Assembly: GCF_011516885.1 (NCBI RefSeq)
Contig: NZ_WOTD01000004.1
Location: forward strand, 1-64,000
Source of the DNA: Acetobacter lambici
GTDB taxonomy: Bacteria > Pseudomonadota > Alphaproteobacteria > Acetobacterales > Acetobacteraceae
Reading direction: 5' to 3'
Length of the DNA: 64,000 bases
The translations under genes and the position numbers were made by a program. The notes beneath the pieces were generated by a model, which made no database searches, was not told the DNA's origin, and saw only the letters and a list, made by a program, of their open reading frames with translations. Below are positions 7,971 through 16,789 of the stretch, in pieces; position 1 is the first letter of the stretch, and each line of letters opens with the position of its first letter.

Positions 7971-8702
7971 ATGAGCAATCGAGTTGCTATTGTAACCGGC
8001 GGTAGCCGGGGCATTGGAGCCGCCATTGCAGAAGCTCTGGCAAAAGACGGATATGATATTGCCATTTCCTATTCCAGCAGTTCGGGTGCTGCGGAAAAAG
8101 TTGCTGAAAAAATCCGTGGTCTTGGGCGCAAGGCGTTGACCATCAAGGCTAACGGCGCATCGGTCGAAGGCAACCGCGAAGTTATTGCCGAAACCATGAT
8201 CGCTTTTGGCCGGATTGACGCGCTGGTCTGCAACGCAGGCACCTACCCCTACGGCCCGATTGACGAAATGACGGTCGCCCAGATTGAAAACATTCTGAAC
8301 CTGAACGTGCGGGCCGTTATGGTGGAAACCATGGAAGCCGTAAAACACATGAAGGACGGCGGGCGGATCATCTACATTGGTTCCGCTTTTGGCGCACGGG
8401 CTCCCTTCCCCGGCATTTCGCTCTATGCCGCCACCAAGGCCGCCCTGCGTGGTTTTGCCAAAGGCGTTGCGCGTGATCTGGGCAGCCGAGGCATTACGGC
8501 CAACGTGATCGAACCCGGCCCGATCCATACGGATATGAACCCCGAAGATGGTGAAGGTGCAGCCCTGATCAGCAGCTTTGTGGCAACAGGCACTTACGGC
8601 ACGGTGGATGACATTGCCGCCATGGCGGCTTTTTTGGCCAGCCCCAAAGCCTCTTACATTACCGGTGCAGCCCTGCCTGTTGATGGCGGTCTGGAAGCCT
8701 GA
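7971..8702 (+). CDS. SDR-family oxidoreductase (FabG-like)
   Basis: A 243-residue classical short-chain dehydrogenase/reductase. The cofactor site TGGSRGIG is at about 9-16, with NAG in the middle, catalytic Ser in YIGSAFG and YAATK with the catalytic Tyr-Lys pair; PVDGG near the C terminus is typical. The substrate is unknown: it could reduce a 3-oxoacyl group or an aldehyde/ketone. ATG 7971 has GAAAGG 8-9 bases upstream; an in-frame TTG at 7953 is less likely. A run of three hairpins follows. Confidence 0.85.
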   Translation: MSNRVAIVTGGSRGIGAAIAEALAKDGYDIAISYSSSSGAAEKVAEKIRGLGRKALTIKANGASVEGNREVIAETMIAFGRIDALVCNAGTYPYGPIDEMTVAQIENILNLNVRAVMVETMEAVKHMKDGGRIIYIGSAFGARAPFPGISLYAATKAALRGFAKGVARDLGSRGITANVIEPGPIHTDMNPEDGEGAALISSFVATGTYGTVDDIAAMAAFLASPKASYITGAALPVDGGLEA

Positions 8703-8709
8703 AGCTGAC

Positions 8710-8741
8710 CATTATTCCTCAGACCCTTTGAAGGAATAATG
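8710..8741. terminator. Hairpin 1 after the SDR gene
   Basis: CATTATTCCT (8710-8719) is the exact reverse complement of AGGAATAATG (8732-8741). CTTTT follows on the plus strand. It is a weak terminator or mRNA-stabilising stem directly after the SDR stop. Confidence 0.5.
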
Positions 8742-8746
8742 CTTTT

Positions 8747-8787
8747 AAAAACCCCCGGTCATGTTCAGAACATGACCGGGGGTTTTT
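8747..8787. terminator. Strong bidirectional terminator
   Basis: CCCCCGGTCATGTTC (8752-8766) pairs perfectly with 8768-8782, flanked by five A and five T. It can terminate the argC-SDR transcript and also act on the minus strand. Confidence 0.9.
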
Positions 8788-8805
8788 ATGTACGCACAAG
8801 ACAAA

Positions 8806-8836
8806 ACAGCCTGCATACCAGTGGCATGCAGGCTGT
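8806..8836 (-). terminator. Terminator of the cyd operon
   Basis: ACAGCCTGCAT pairs exactly with ATGCAGGCTGT around a 9-base loop. On the minus strand the stem is followed by TTTTG. It lies 37 bases beyond the stop of the 32-codon ORF and not directly after cydX, which fits that ORF being inside the cyd transcript. Confidence 0.75.
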
Positions 8837-8872
8837 TCCTTTGTGAGACTTCCCTGACGTTAGAATTACAGG

Positions 8873-8971
8873 CTAGGGAAACATCTTCTTTATAACAGAA
8901 AAAGCTATAATATAAAACGATAAATACAAAAACGGCACAAAAAATATAATTGCTTCCAGATCCCCCATCAT
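8873..8971 (-). CDS. Putative 32-aa single-helix membrane protein after cydX
   Basis: A short ORF runs from ATG 8971 (second ATG 8968) to TAG 8873. It encodes MMGDLEA, then a hydrophobic segment (IIFFVPFLYLSFYIIAFSVI, about 8-27), then KKMFP. One membrane helix with a positive end is expected. AGGGGAG lies about 9 bases before the first ATG, inside the end of cydX, and only 2 bases separate the cydX stop from the start. Base use is much more A+T-rich than in the cyd genes, which is a caution. It could be an extra accessory subunit of the bd oxidase; no homologue is recognised. Confidence 0.5.
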   Translation of the reverse strand: MMGDLEAIIFFVPFLYLSFYIIAFSVIKKMFP

Positions 8972-8973
8972 GC

Positions 8974-9171
8974 TCAGAACTCCCCTTCTGGCGTATACTG
9001 TTCTACCTGTGCATCAAACAGAACGGCTCCTGCGGCTGCGACCAGAATAATCATGACCGTGCCAACCGCCCACGCAAAGTACCACGGCCCCTGATCCCCT
9101 ACAAAAACAGCAAACAGAAGGGCCACCACCAGAGCCAGACCCAGCCCCGCAAAACGCAGCAATATGATCAT
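8974..9171 (-). CDS. cydX: CydX-like small subunit of cytochrome bd, with an extra N-terminal helix
   Basis: A 65-residue membrane protein. From residue 30 it carries WYFAWAVGT, the signature of CydX/YbgT (E. coli CydX starts MWYFAWILGT), followed by one hydrophobic helix and an acidic-polar tail. Before that is a second hydrophobic helix (about 3-24) absent from the usual 37-residue CydX. CydX stabilises the haem site of CydAB. The ribosome-binding site AAGGAG overlaps the cydB end, and the start lies 14 bases after the cydB stop, so it is part of the operon. Assignment of the C-terminal half is strong; the role of the N-terminal helix is unknown. Confidence 0.82.
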   Translation of the reverse strand: MIILLRFAGLGLALVVALLFAVFVGDQGPWYFAWAVGTVMIILVAAAGAVLFDAQVEQYTPEGEF

Positions 9172-9185
9172 ATGCTCTCTCCTTT

Positions 9186-10322
9186 TCAGTAACTATGCGT
9201 ATCTTTGATGATGTCCGCCGTATGTACTTTTCCACGCATCACGTAATAGCACCACGATGTGTAACATAGGATAAGCGGCACAAAGATCGTGGCCACGGCC
9301 AGCATACAGGTCAGGCCGTACTGGCTGGCGGAACTGTTCCATATTGTCAGGCTCTGATCCGGCCGTGTTGTGGATGGCATAAAAAACGGGAACATGGAGG
9401 CAGCAACCGTGCCAATGGTGCCGACCCATGCGCCAAGCCCCGTCCACCACGCCACGCGGGGCCTATTGGCCAGAACAAGGGCCACGCCTGCAAGCATGGA
9501 CACAACACCCATTACTGGCAGAAGCCATAAGGCGGGATGGGCTGCATAGTTATTCAACCATGCTCCCACCTGCATGCTTACGTGTTGTCCTTGCATGGGG
9601 TTTGCTGGCATGGCGGGATCGCCCTGCTCCAGCACAAAACCCCGGATACCCCGGACCCATACGCCACCGGCCAGAAACAGAACAACGGCCAGAACGCCTG
9701 CACGGCTGGCATAGCGCCGCGCACGGTCATGAATAGGGTTGTCCGAACGGATCATAAGCATGACACCCCCTTGCATAACACTCAGGCTGACAGCCATGAG
9801 GCCACACAGAATGGCAAAGGGGTTCAGCAGATAAGCAAGGAACGAGCCATCCTGAAAATACTGCCCGGTCCAGTTAAAATGGTAACCCACACCTTGCAGA
9901 ATATTACCAAAGGCTGCGCCATACACAAACATGGGTAAAAAGCCCGAAAGCAGAAAAACCCAGTCCCAACTGGCGCGCCACAGACGGGCATCCACCTTGG
10001 AGCGGTATTCAAACGCCACTGGCCGCAGGATCATGCTGAACAGCAGCAGGATCATAACCACATAAAACACGGAAAAGGATGTGGCATACAGGGTAGGAAA
10101 CGCAGCAAAAATTGCACCGCCCCCCAGAATAAACCAGACCTGATTACCATCCCAATGCGGGCCGATAATGTTGAGTGCCGTGCGGCGCTCACCATCTGTC
10201 CGCCCCACAAAGCGAAGCAGGGTGCCTACCCCCATATCCATACCGACCATCAGGCCAAGCCCGATCAGCAACACACACAAAAGGCCAGCCCAAACAAGCT
10301 TGAGAACAACGTAAATATCCAT
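9186..10322 (-). CDS. cydB: Cytochrome bd ubiquinol oxidase subunit II
   Basis: 378 residues with eight or more hydrophobic segments, typical of CydB. Recognisable parts are LIGLGLMVGMDMGVGTLL, NIIGPHWDGNQVWFILGGGA and the WDWVFLLSGF segment. It pairs with CydA to form the quinol oxidase of the inner membrane. It begins 15 bases after the cydA stop with a GGAGG-like site (GGAGGCTC) upstream and is followed by cydX. Confidence 0.97.
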   Translation of the reverse strand: MDIYVVLKLVWAGLLCVLLIGLGLMVGMDMGVGTLLRFVGRTDGERRTALNIIGPHWDGNQVWFILGGGAIFAAFPTLYATSFSVFYVVMILLLFSMILRPVAFEYRSKVDARLWRASWDWVFLLSGFLPMFVYGAAFGNILQGVGYHFNWTGQYFQDGSFLAYLLNPFAILCGLMAVSLSVMQGGVMLMIRSDNPIHDRARRYASRAGVLAVVLFLAGGVWVRGIRGFVLEQGDPAMPANPMQGQHVSMQVGAWLNNYAAHPALWLLPVMGVVSMLAGVALVLANRPRVAWWTGLGAWVGTIGTVAASMFPFFMPSTTRPDQSLTIWNSSASQYGLTCMLAVATIFVPLILCYTSWCYYVMRGKVHTADIIKDTHSY

Positions 10323-10337
10323 GATGCTAGAGCCTCC

Positions 10338-11933
10338 TTAGTGCGCCACAACGGACAGGTGCGCGGGGTCTGCATGGTCATCATGCGGAGCATGCGCCTC
10401 CGGCCCCAGTCGGGCGAACTTGAACATCAGATAAAGTTCGACCGCGATAAATATGCTGTAAAGCACAGTAAACCCGGCCAGCGAGAACAGCATGTAGGAC
10501 ACGCCATGCGTGGAAGCGGACATGAAGGTTGGCAGGCGGTCAAACACGGTCCATGGCTGCCGACCGGCCTCGGCCGTAATCCAGCCAAACTCAGTGGCCA
10601 GAACCGGCAGGGGAATGGACCACATACACAGTTTGAGGAACAGGCGGTTACGCTCCAGTTGGTTCTTCAGGCTCAGGTAGGAGGCCATTGCGAACAGCAC
10701 GAAAAAGAACATTCCCAAAAATACCATAAGGCGGAACGACCAGAATGTTACAAAAACATTTGGCAGAATATCGGGTTTTGTCTGCTCAATAACATTCTGG
10801 AGCTGCTCGGGCTCTATGGCGGTTACGTCCTGATTGGGCGCATGGCGGGTCGCCAGCAGGCCAAAACCCATATCATCCTGATGGGCACGGAAGAGCTCCA
10901 GATCAGCGGCCTGATGGTTTTCCTCGTAGCGCCGCAAAGCGCTAACGGCTGTAATGCCAGAGGCAATACGGGGAGCGGCGGCCTCTTCCAGTTCGATCAT
11001 GCCGGTAATGGGGGTGTCAAAGCTGTGCGTAATCAGGGGAGTGAGCACAAAGGGTACCCCAATTTCATACGAACTTTCCTGCTTTGCATCATTGGGCAGG
11101 GCGGCCACAATCCATGGCTCATATGGGGGTTTACTTGTGTGCCACAGCCCCTCTATGGCCGCGATCTTGGTTGGCTGGTGCTCATAGTCCAGCCGCCCCA
11201 GCACATCGCCCAGCGTAATAACCGCAACGGTAGAAAAAATACCAAACAGGGCGGCCATACGGAATGATCGCGCGGCAAACTCTCGGTGCTGTTTGCGCAA
11301 CAGGTAGAACGCACTAATCCCCATGACAAACATGGACGCGGCCACATACCCTGCAACCGATGTATGCACAAACTTGGCCTGCGCATCGGGGTTGAAAACA
11401 ACGCCGACAAAACTATCAAACGTCATACGCAGGGTTTCTGGGTCAAAGTGCGCACCGTTGGGCATGTTCATGCTGGCATTGGCGACCAGAATCCACAAGG
11501 CAGACAGGTTGGAACCAAGTGCAACCAGATAGGTAATGGCCAGATGCCCGGGCTTACTCAGACGGTCCCAACCAAAAAACATAAGCCCCACAAAGGTAGA
11601 TTCCATAAAGAACGCCATAAGCCCCTCTATGGCCAGAGGTGTTCCAAACATATCGCCAAAAAAGCGGGAATACATGGACCAATTGGTGCCGAACTCAAAC
11701 TCCATGGTCAGGCCTGTTGCCACGCCCAGAGCAAAGTTTATGCCAAACAGCTTACCCCAGAACAGGGCCATATCCTTGTAGATCTGCTTGCCGGTCACAA
11801 CGTACACCGTTTCCATGGCGGCCAGCATAAAGGTCAGTCCCAACGTCAGGGGGACAAACATGAAGTGGTAAAGAGCCGTCAACGCAAACTGAAAGCGTGA
11901 AAGGTCAACGACCGCAGGATTAATCAAGTCCAT
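10338..11933 (-). CDS. cydA: Cytochrome bd ubiquinol oxidase subunit I
   Basis: 531 residues. It carries the haem ligand His23 in YHFMFVPLTLG, later transmembrane helices with the remaining haem ligands, and GRQPW in the C-terminal third. The long periplasmic Q-loop (about 255-390) indicates the long-loop bd-I type as in E. coli, not the short-loop cyanide-insensitive type. The enzyme oxidises ubiquinol and reduces O2 with high affinity. Third gene of the cydDCAB operon, 39 bases after cydC. Confidence 0.97.
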   Translation of the reverse strand: MDLINPAVVDLSRFQFALTALYHFMFVPLTLGLTFMLAAMETVYVVTGKQIYKDMALFWGKLFGINFALGVATGLTMEFEFGTNWSMYSRFFGDMFGTPLAIEGLMAFFMESTFVGLMFFGWDRLSKPGHLAITYLVALGSNLSALWILVANASMNMPNGAHFDPETLRMTFDSFVGVVFNPDAQAKFVHTSVAGYVAASMFVMGISAFYLLRKQHREFAARSFRMAALFGIFSTVAVITLGDVLGRLDYEHQPTKIAAIEGLWHTSKPPYEPWIVAALPNDAKQESSYEIGVPFVLTPLITHSFDTPITGMIELEEAAAPRIASGITAVSALRRYEENHQAADLELFRAHQDDMGFGLLATRHAPNQDVTAIEPEQLQNVIEQTKPDILPNVFVTFWSFRLMVFLGMFFFVLFAMASYLSLKNQLERNRLFLKLCMWSIPLPVLATEFGWITAEAGRQPWTVFDRLPTFMSASTHGVSYMLFSLAGFTVLYSIFIAVELYLMFKFARLGPEAHAPHDDHADPAHLSVVAH

Positions 11934-11972
11934 TTTCTTAACCTTATTACAGAATAAAAGTGTTTTTCACTT

Positions 11973-13718
11973 TCAGTTCTTCATGTCGCTCCCTCCTCCG
12001 GGGCGAAAACAGGCATCCTCTACCCTGACAACCCTGTGCATGAACGGCAGCACCGCCTGACGGTGGGTCATACACAAAATGGTTGTCCGGGTGCCACGCC
12101 GCACCAACGCTGCCATAAGGGCCTGTTCAAGAGGGGCATCCAGTCCTTCGGTTGGTTCATCCAGAACCAGCCATGGGGTTCCGCGCAACAGAGCCTGAGC
12201 CACGGCCACCCTGCGCGCCTGCCCACCAGAAAGACGCAGACCGTCATTACCAACCCATGTTTGCAAACCTTGTGGTAAAGACTGAATAAATTTTGTCAGT
12301 TGTGCTGCCTCCAACACATCCGCAAGTTCCTGATCTGTTGCCTGGGGTGCCGCGAGCAGCAGGTTGTCGCGCAATGTGCCTGCGAACAGATGAAAGTCCT
12401 GTGTGGCAACACTAATAAATGCCGCCATGTCTTCCGCCCGCAACGTGCTTACGTCCACGCCGCCAAAACATATGCAGCCACTATGGGGCGCATAAAAACC
12501 AAACAGCAGGTTGATCAGGCTGCTTTTACCAATACCGGATGGCCCGACCAGCGCCACATGTTCCCCCTGCCGGATGGTCAGGCTAGCGTTTTGAAAAACA
12601 GGCGTAATGGTGTTGGGGTATGCAAAACTAATCCCCTGCACTTCCAGATCATACGGTGCATGTGGCTTGTGTGCCTCCCCCACCACAGCAACAGGAGCAG
12701 GAGCAGGAGCAGGAGCGCTTGATGTCTCCAGCCGCGTAAGCGCAAACCTTGCCTCTGCCCCAGCCTGTCGCGCCATAGGCAGCGGCACCGCCACATCAAA
12801 CGCAGCCAGAACTCCCAGCACTAGCATGGGAATTTCCGCAACATGCAATTGCCCGGCCTGACAGGCGCTGGCGGCCAGAACCAGCACACCCAGAACCGTT
12901 ACAAATGTTATCATACCTATCAGGCCACGCGCGGCACTTTCCAGTGCATCGAGCTTCCAGCGGGCACCATCCACAACCGCCTGCTGGGCATGCCAGTGTC
13001 TGGTCCGGCTTCTGGCTCCATCCCACAGCAGGTATTCCCCCATATTCTGGAGTGTTTGTGCCAGTTCCACCTGAACATAACTTTGCTTTTCCGCGGCCAG
13101 GCGCACCAGCCGGTCCATGGCGGGGCCGACCACTAACGGCACCAGCACACCACCGAGCAGCAACCCTACGGCCAGAGCGAGCGCTGCGGAGAGCAGAACA
13201 CAGGCGAACACCCCAACAAAAACCACACTACAGAGCAGTGCCCGGCAAAAAGGGAGAGCCACATCCGTATAATACGCAGCAACCCGGTCTGTATCCGAGA
13301 CAAAACGCCCCAGCAGATCTCCCCCCTGCATACTGGTCAGCCCGGCAGGAGCAAGTGGCGCAAGGCGCGCATAAACCCACCCACGTAAACGCCCCCCCAG
13401 ACGGAGCGCACCATCATGCGCCACGACCCGCTCCAGATACCGGGCCAAAATGCGCACCAGAGCAAAAAAACGCACCCCCGTTGCTGGCAGCATAATATTG
13501 AACGCTCGCGCGGCAGCCTGTCCCCCAAGCCCCGCAACGGCCGCTCCGGCCAACAGCCATCCCGACAGTACAAGCAGACCAAAGCTTGCCAGAGCCGCAG
13601 CACTGGCAAGCCCCACACCAAGGGCCAGGCGCCAGCGCAAGCCCTCCGCAAGGCGGAAAAACCCGCGCGCACCGTTCAACACGTGGGTGCCACCCAAAGG
13701 ATTTTGTGGCATGGTCAT
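11973..13718 (-). CDS. cydC: Heterodimeric ABC exporter subunit CydC
   Basis: A 581-residue fused membrane/ATPase half-transporter. Six hydrophobic segments are followed by a nucleotide-binding domain with Walker A GPSGIGKSS, signature LSGGQARR and Walker B LVLDEPTEG. With CydD it exports thiols (cysteine/glutathione) needed to assemble cytochrome bd. An Ala-Pro linker between the domains is coded by a tandem hexanucleotide repeat at 12693-12716. It overlaps cydD by 4 bases (13715-13718), indicating coupled translation. Confidence 0.93.
   Translation of the reverse strand: MTMPQNPLGGTHVLNGARGFFRLAEGLRWRLALGVGLASAAALASFGLLVLSGWLLAGAAVAGLGGQAAARAFNIMLPATGVRFFALVRILARYLERVVAHDGALRLGGRLRGWVYARLAPLAPAGLTSMQGGDLLGRFVSDTDRVAAYYTDVALPFCRALLCSVVFVGVFACVLLSAALALAVGLLLGGVLVPLVVGPAMDRLVRLAAEKQSYVQVELAQTLQNMGEYLLWDGARSRTRHWHAQQAVVDGARWKLDALESAARGLIGMITFVTVLGVLVLAASACQAGQLHVAEIPMLVLGVLAAFDVAVPLPMARQAGAEARFALTRLETSSAPAPAPAPVAVVGEAHKPHAPYDLEVQGISFAYPNTITPVFQNASLTIRQGEHVALVGPSGIGKSSLINLLFGFYAPHSGCICFGGVDVSTLRAEDMAAFISVATQDFHLFAGTLRDNLLLAAPQATDQELADVLEAAQLTKFIQSLPQGLQTWVGNDGLRLSGGQARRVAVAQALLRGTPWLVLDEPTEGLDAPLEQALMAALVRRGTRTTILCMTHRQAVLPFMHRVVRVEDACFRPGGGSDMKN
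12693..12716. repeat. Four tandem AGGAGC units inside cydC
   Basis: Four exact copies of AGGAGC lie in frame and encode the alternating Ala-Pro linker between the CydC membrane and ATPase domains. Because the unit is six bases, gain or loss of copies would change linker length without a frameshift. Confidence 0.9.
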
Positions 13719-15412
13719 GCTACGGTCTCCTTTTGTGTGGGCAGCATTTCCACCGTGCCGTCAGCCACATGCACCAGCACATCGGCCAGAGCAGCCAATG
13801 CCTGCCTGTGGGTTGCGACCACAACAATGCGCCCCACAGCACAACGACGGATGGCATTGGCCACATGCATGGCACTGGCCACGTCCAGACCAGCCGTGGG
13901 CTCATCGAGCACCAGAACATCCGGGTTTTGTAGTAGTGCCCGCGCCAGAGCCAGACGGCGCACCTGCCCACCAGACAGGCTGCTACCCCGCTCGCCTATA
14001 TGCGTATCAAACCCGCAAGGCAGCGCCTCGATAAAACCTAGCGCATCGGCTGTTTCCGCAGCCTGCCGCAACTTCTGGTCATCCACTCCGGGCATGCCAA
14101 GCCGCAGGTTGTCCGCTACGGTTCCAAAAACCATAAGCGGGCGTTGTGGAACCCAGGCCATGCGCAGGCAGTCCAGCGGTATGGACCGCCCGGATGCATC
14201 GCAAGCGTCCAGCCTGCCAGCCGTCGGCTGCAAAAAACCCAATAGGGTATTGAGCAGTGTGGTTTTACCCGCACCACTTACCCCGGTTACGACCGTTAGG
14301 CGGTTCCGGGTAAAATGGCAGGTTACATCCTGCAAAATGGGGGTACCGTCGGGGCTATGCACGTCCAACCCTGTGCAGGTCAGGCTCTGGGCCACACCAC
14401 CTGCATATGCCGTTTGTGCACCATAGCGCCGCGCCAGAGCGGGCAAGGCAAACAAGGTGCCCATACGGTCCATGGCGGCACGCGCATTCTGCCGGGCATG
14501 ATAGCTGGCGGAGAATGTGCGCAAGGGCATGAAATACTCTGGAGCAAGTAGCAGCACCAGAAAAGCAGACCGAAAATCCGCCGTACCCGCCAGCAGGCGT
14601 GAGCCAAAAACAACTGCAACCAGCGCAATGGAAAGGCTGGAGAAAAACTCCAGTGCCGCAGAGGTCAGGAACGCCACCTTCATAACAGACAAGGTTGTCC
14701 GCCCATGCGCGTCCGCCAGATAGGCAATACGGTCCAGGCTATCTTGCGTACGACCGAACAGCCGCAGTGTTTTCAGCCCCCGCAACGCATCCAGAAAACT
14801 GCCGCCAAGCAGGGACAGTTCACGCCACCGCCGCTCCATAACAGCCTGAGCACCATAGCCCACAAAAGCCATAAATACCGGCACAAGCGGGCCGGTACAT
14901 GCCAGAACAAAAAAGCTCCATCCATCCACCCCCGCCACCACTGCCAGAATAAGCAGCGGCAGAACCACCATCATGGCGGCAGAGGGCACATATCGGGCAA
15001 AATAGGGCACAAGCGCCTGCGCACCCTCCGTAACGGTGGTGACGACCTCCCCCGCTGGTACACCAGCGCAGACTACCGGCCCCGCAGCAAACAGATGCGC
15101 CAGCAGTTGCCACTGAACATGGCGGGCAACCCGCAACCCGGCCCGTGTGCCCAGAATGTCGGATGCAAAACGCGCCCCCACCTGCCCCACAAGGCAGGCA
15201 AGGATAAGCCCAAACGTATGCCTTTGCGCAGTCAGCCCAGCCCCATGAAAAGCCATGTCATCCACCACATGGGCCAGAAGAATAAACTGGCACACCAGCA
15301 GAACAGCCGACACACCCCCCGCCACCACGGAACCAAGCAACCAGCCACGCGCAATGCGGGCCAATCCCTTGGTCATATCTACGCCGTGAGGTTGGGCGGA
15401 TGTGGATTCCAT
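13715..15412 (-). CDS. cydD: Heterodimeric ABC exporter subunit CydD
   Basis: 565 residues: six membrane segments, then an ATPase domain with Walker A GVSGAGKTT, signature LSGGQVRR and Walker B LVLDEPTAG. It is the first gene of the cyd operon, and its partner is CydC. The CydDC thiol exporter is required for haem insertion into cytochrome bd. A more internal start (Met13, MTKGL) is possible. The upstream region is unusually A+T-rich. Confidence 0.93.
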   Translation of the reverse strand: MESTSAQPHGVDMTKGLARIARGWLLGSVVAGGVSAVLLVCQFILLAHVVDDMAFHGAGLTAQRHTFGLILACLVGQVGARFASDILGTRAGLRVARHVQWQLLAHLFAAGPVVCAGVPAGEVVTTVTEGAQALVPYFARYVPSAAMMVVLPLLILAVVAGVDGWSFFVLACTGPLVPVFMAFVGYGAQAVMERRWRELSLLGGSFLDALRGLKTLRLFGRTQDSLDRIAYLADAHGRTTLSVMKVAFLTSAALEFFSSLSIALVAVVFGSRLLAGTADFRSAFLVLLLAPEYFMPLRTFSASYHARQNARAAMDRMGTLFALPALARRYGAQTAYAGGVAQSLTCTGLDVHSPDGTPILQDVTCHFTRNRLTVVTGVSGAGKTTLLNTLLGFLQPTAGRLDACDASGRSIPLDCLRMAWVPQRPLMVFGTVADNLRLGMPGVDDQKLRQAAETADALGFIEALPCGFDTHIGERGSSLSGGQVRRLALARALLQNPDVLVLDEPTAGLDVASAMHVANAIRRCAVGRIVVVATHRQALAALADVLVHVADGTVEMLPTQKETVA

Positions 15413-15814
15413 GATCCCTATACTTACATTATTTAATTAATAATTATGTTTAATTATATTTTCATGTAAGTTTCGTCAAGAGAGATATGATGTTAAGAAT
15501 TTTCTCAACATCAGAAATCACATGTAAATGCAAAAATAAATTTGCACATACTTGATATTATTTTCACAATTTCATTTATAAATTATTAAAATTGTCTATT
15601 TTTGCGAATGAAATAATTTTATATTGATTGTTTTTTCTGTTTATATTTAAGTTATTCTAACATTTGAATTTTATTTTTCCATATTCCTTTATGTTTTTCC
15701 TAACTTTTAAATCAATATCTCTTTTACACCAATCACACACTTGCATTTTTTTATAAACTATTGCATGTCCAAAAAATGGCTTCCGCCACCGTCCTCGAAC
15801 CGAATTGTCTTTGG
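15413..15814. promoter_or_regulatory. A+T-rich leader upstream of cydD
   Basis: These 402 bases lie between the end of the YhdH-like gene and cydD; both are on the minus strand. About 15421-15750 is strikingly A+T-rich with many A and T runs. It should contain the cyd promoter. No clear FNR-type TTGAT-N4-ATCAA site was found. No ORF of interest is seen. Confidence 0.5.
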
Positions 15815-16789
15815 TCAGGGCACTTCAACAACAACACGACCTCTTACTTTTCCGTCCAGCAGATCCATCGCCGCCTCTGGTGCCGCAGACAGGGGGATAA
15901 CCCGCGTCATATCCGCCAGCAGAGCTTTGTTGACCAACGCCGCCAGACGGTCCCATGCTTCCTGCCGAACAGTTGCTGGACACATCACACTATCTATCCC
16001 CACCAAAGTAACGCCTCGCAAAATAAAGGGGGCCACAGTTGCGGGAAAATCCATTCCTCCCGCCAGACCACAGGCGGCCACAACACCCTGCGGCTTCATG
16101 GCGGCACAGATAGAGGCCAGAACCTGCCCCCCCACCACATCCACCGCTCCGGCCCAACGGGCTTTTTCCAATGGTCGGGATGGCATTTCAAAATGCGAGC
16201 GCGCCAGCACCTCCGAGGCGCCAAGTCGGTGCAGGTAAGGCTGCTCCTCCAGACGACCTGTCAGAGCCACGACCTCATACCCCATTCTGGCCAGCAGCAT
16301 GACCGCCACACTACCCACCCCACCCGTGGCTCCACTTACCAGCACAGGGCCATGCTCTGGGGCCACGCCCTCTCGTACCAGCGCCTGCACGCACAACATG
16401 GCCGTAAACCCCGCAGTGCCCAGCGCCATGGCCTGCTGGCCTGTCAGCCCCTGCGGCAGGGGCAACAACCATGCTCCGGGCACGCTGGCTTTTTGCGCAA
16501 GACCGCCCCAGTGTTTTTCACCCACACCCCAGCCATTCAGCATGACCTGCTGCCCAACCACAAAATCAGGGTTGGAAGACCACTCAACCACACCGGCAAA
16601 ATCAATACCCGGCACCATAGGCCACGCCCGCACCACAGGGCCGCGCCCGGTAATGGCCAGCGCATCCTTGTGGTTCAGGCCCGACCAGTGAATACGGACT
16701 GTGACCTCCCCCTTGGGCAAGGCCGTTTCTGGCAGGGTCCGAAGTGTGGCCATCTGGCCTGCTTTTTCAAGATAGAGCGCATCAAACAT
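15815..16789 (-). CDS. YhdH/YhfP-type quinone oxidoreductase (acrylyl-CoA reductase family)
   Basis: A 324-residue zinc-free MDR-superfamily reductase. The N-terminal GroES-like part has SGLNHKDALAITGRGPV and VPGIDFAGVV; the Rossmann part has SGATGGVGSVAV. These match the YhdH (AcuI) group, which reduces acrylyl-CoA or small enones with NADPH. The true substrate is unknown. It stands alone, divergent from the PaeA-like gene. Confidence 0.85.
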   Translation of the reverse strand: MFDALYLEKAGQMATLRTLPETALPKGEVTVRIHWSGLNHKDALAITGRGPVVRAWPMVPGIDFAGVVEWSSNPDFVVGQQVMLNGWGVGEKHWGGLAQKASVPGAWLLPLPQGLTGQQAMALGTAGFTAMLCVQALVREGVAPEHGPVLVSGATGGVGSVAVMLLARMGYEVVALTGRLEEQPYLHRLGASEVLARSHFEMPSRPLEKARWAGAVDVVGGQVLASICAAMKPQGVVAACGLAGGMDFPATVAPFILRGVTLVGIDSVMCPATVRQEAWDRLAALVNKALLADMTRVIPLSAAPEAAMDLLDGKVRGRVVVEVP

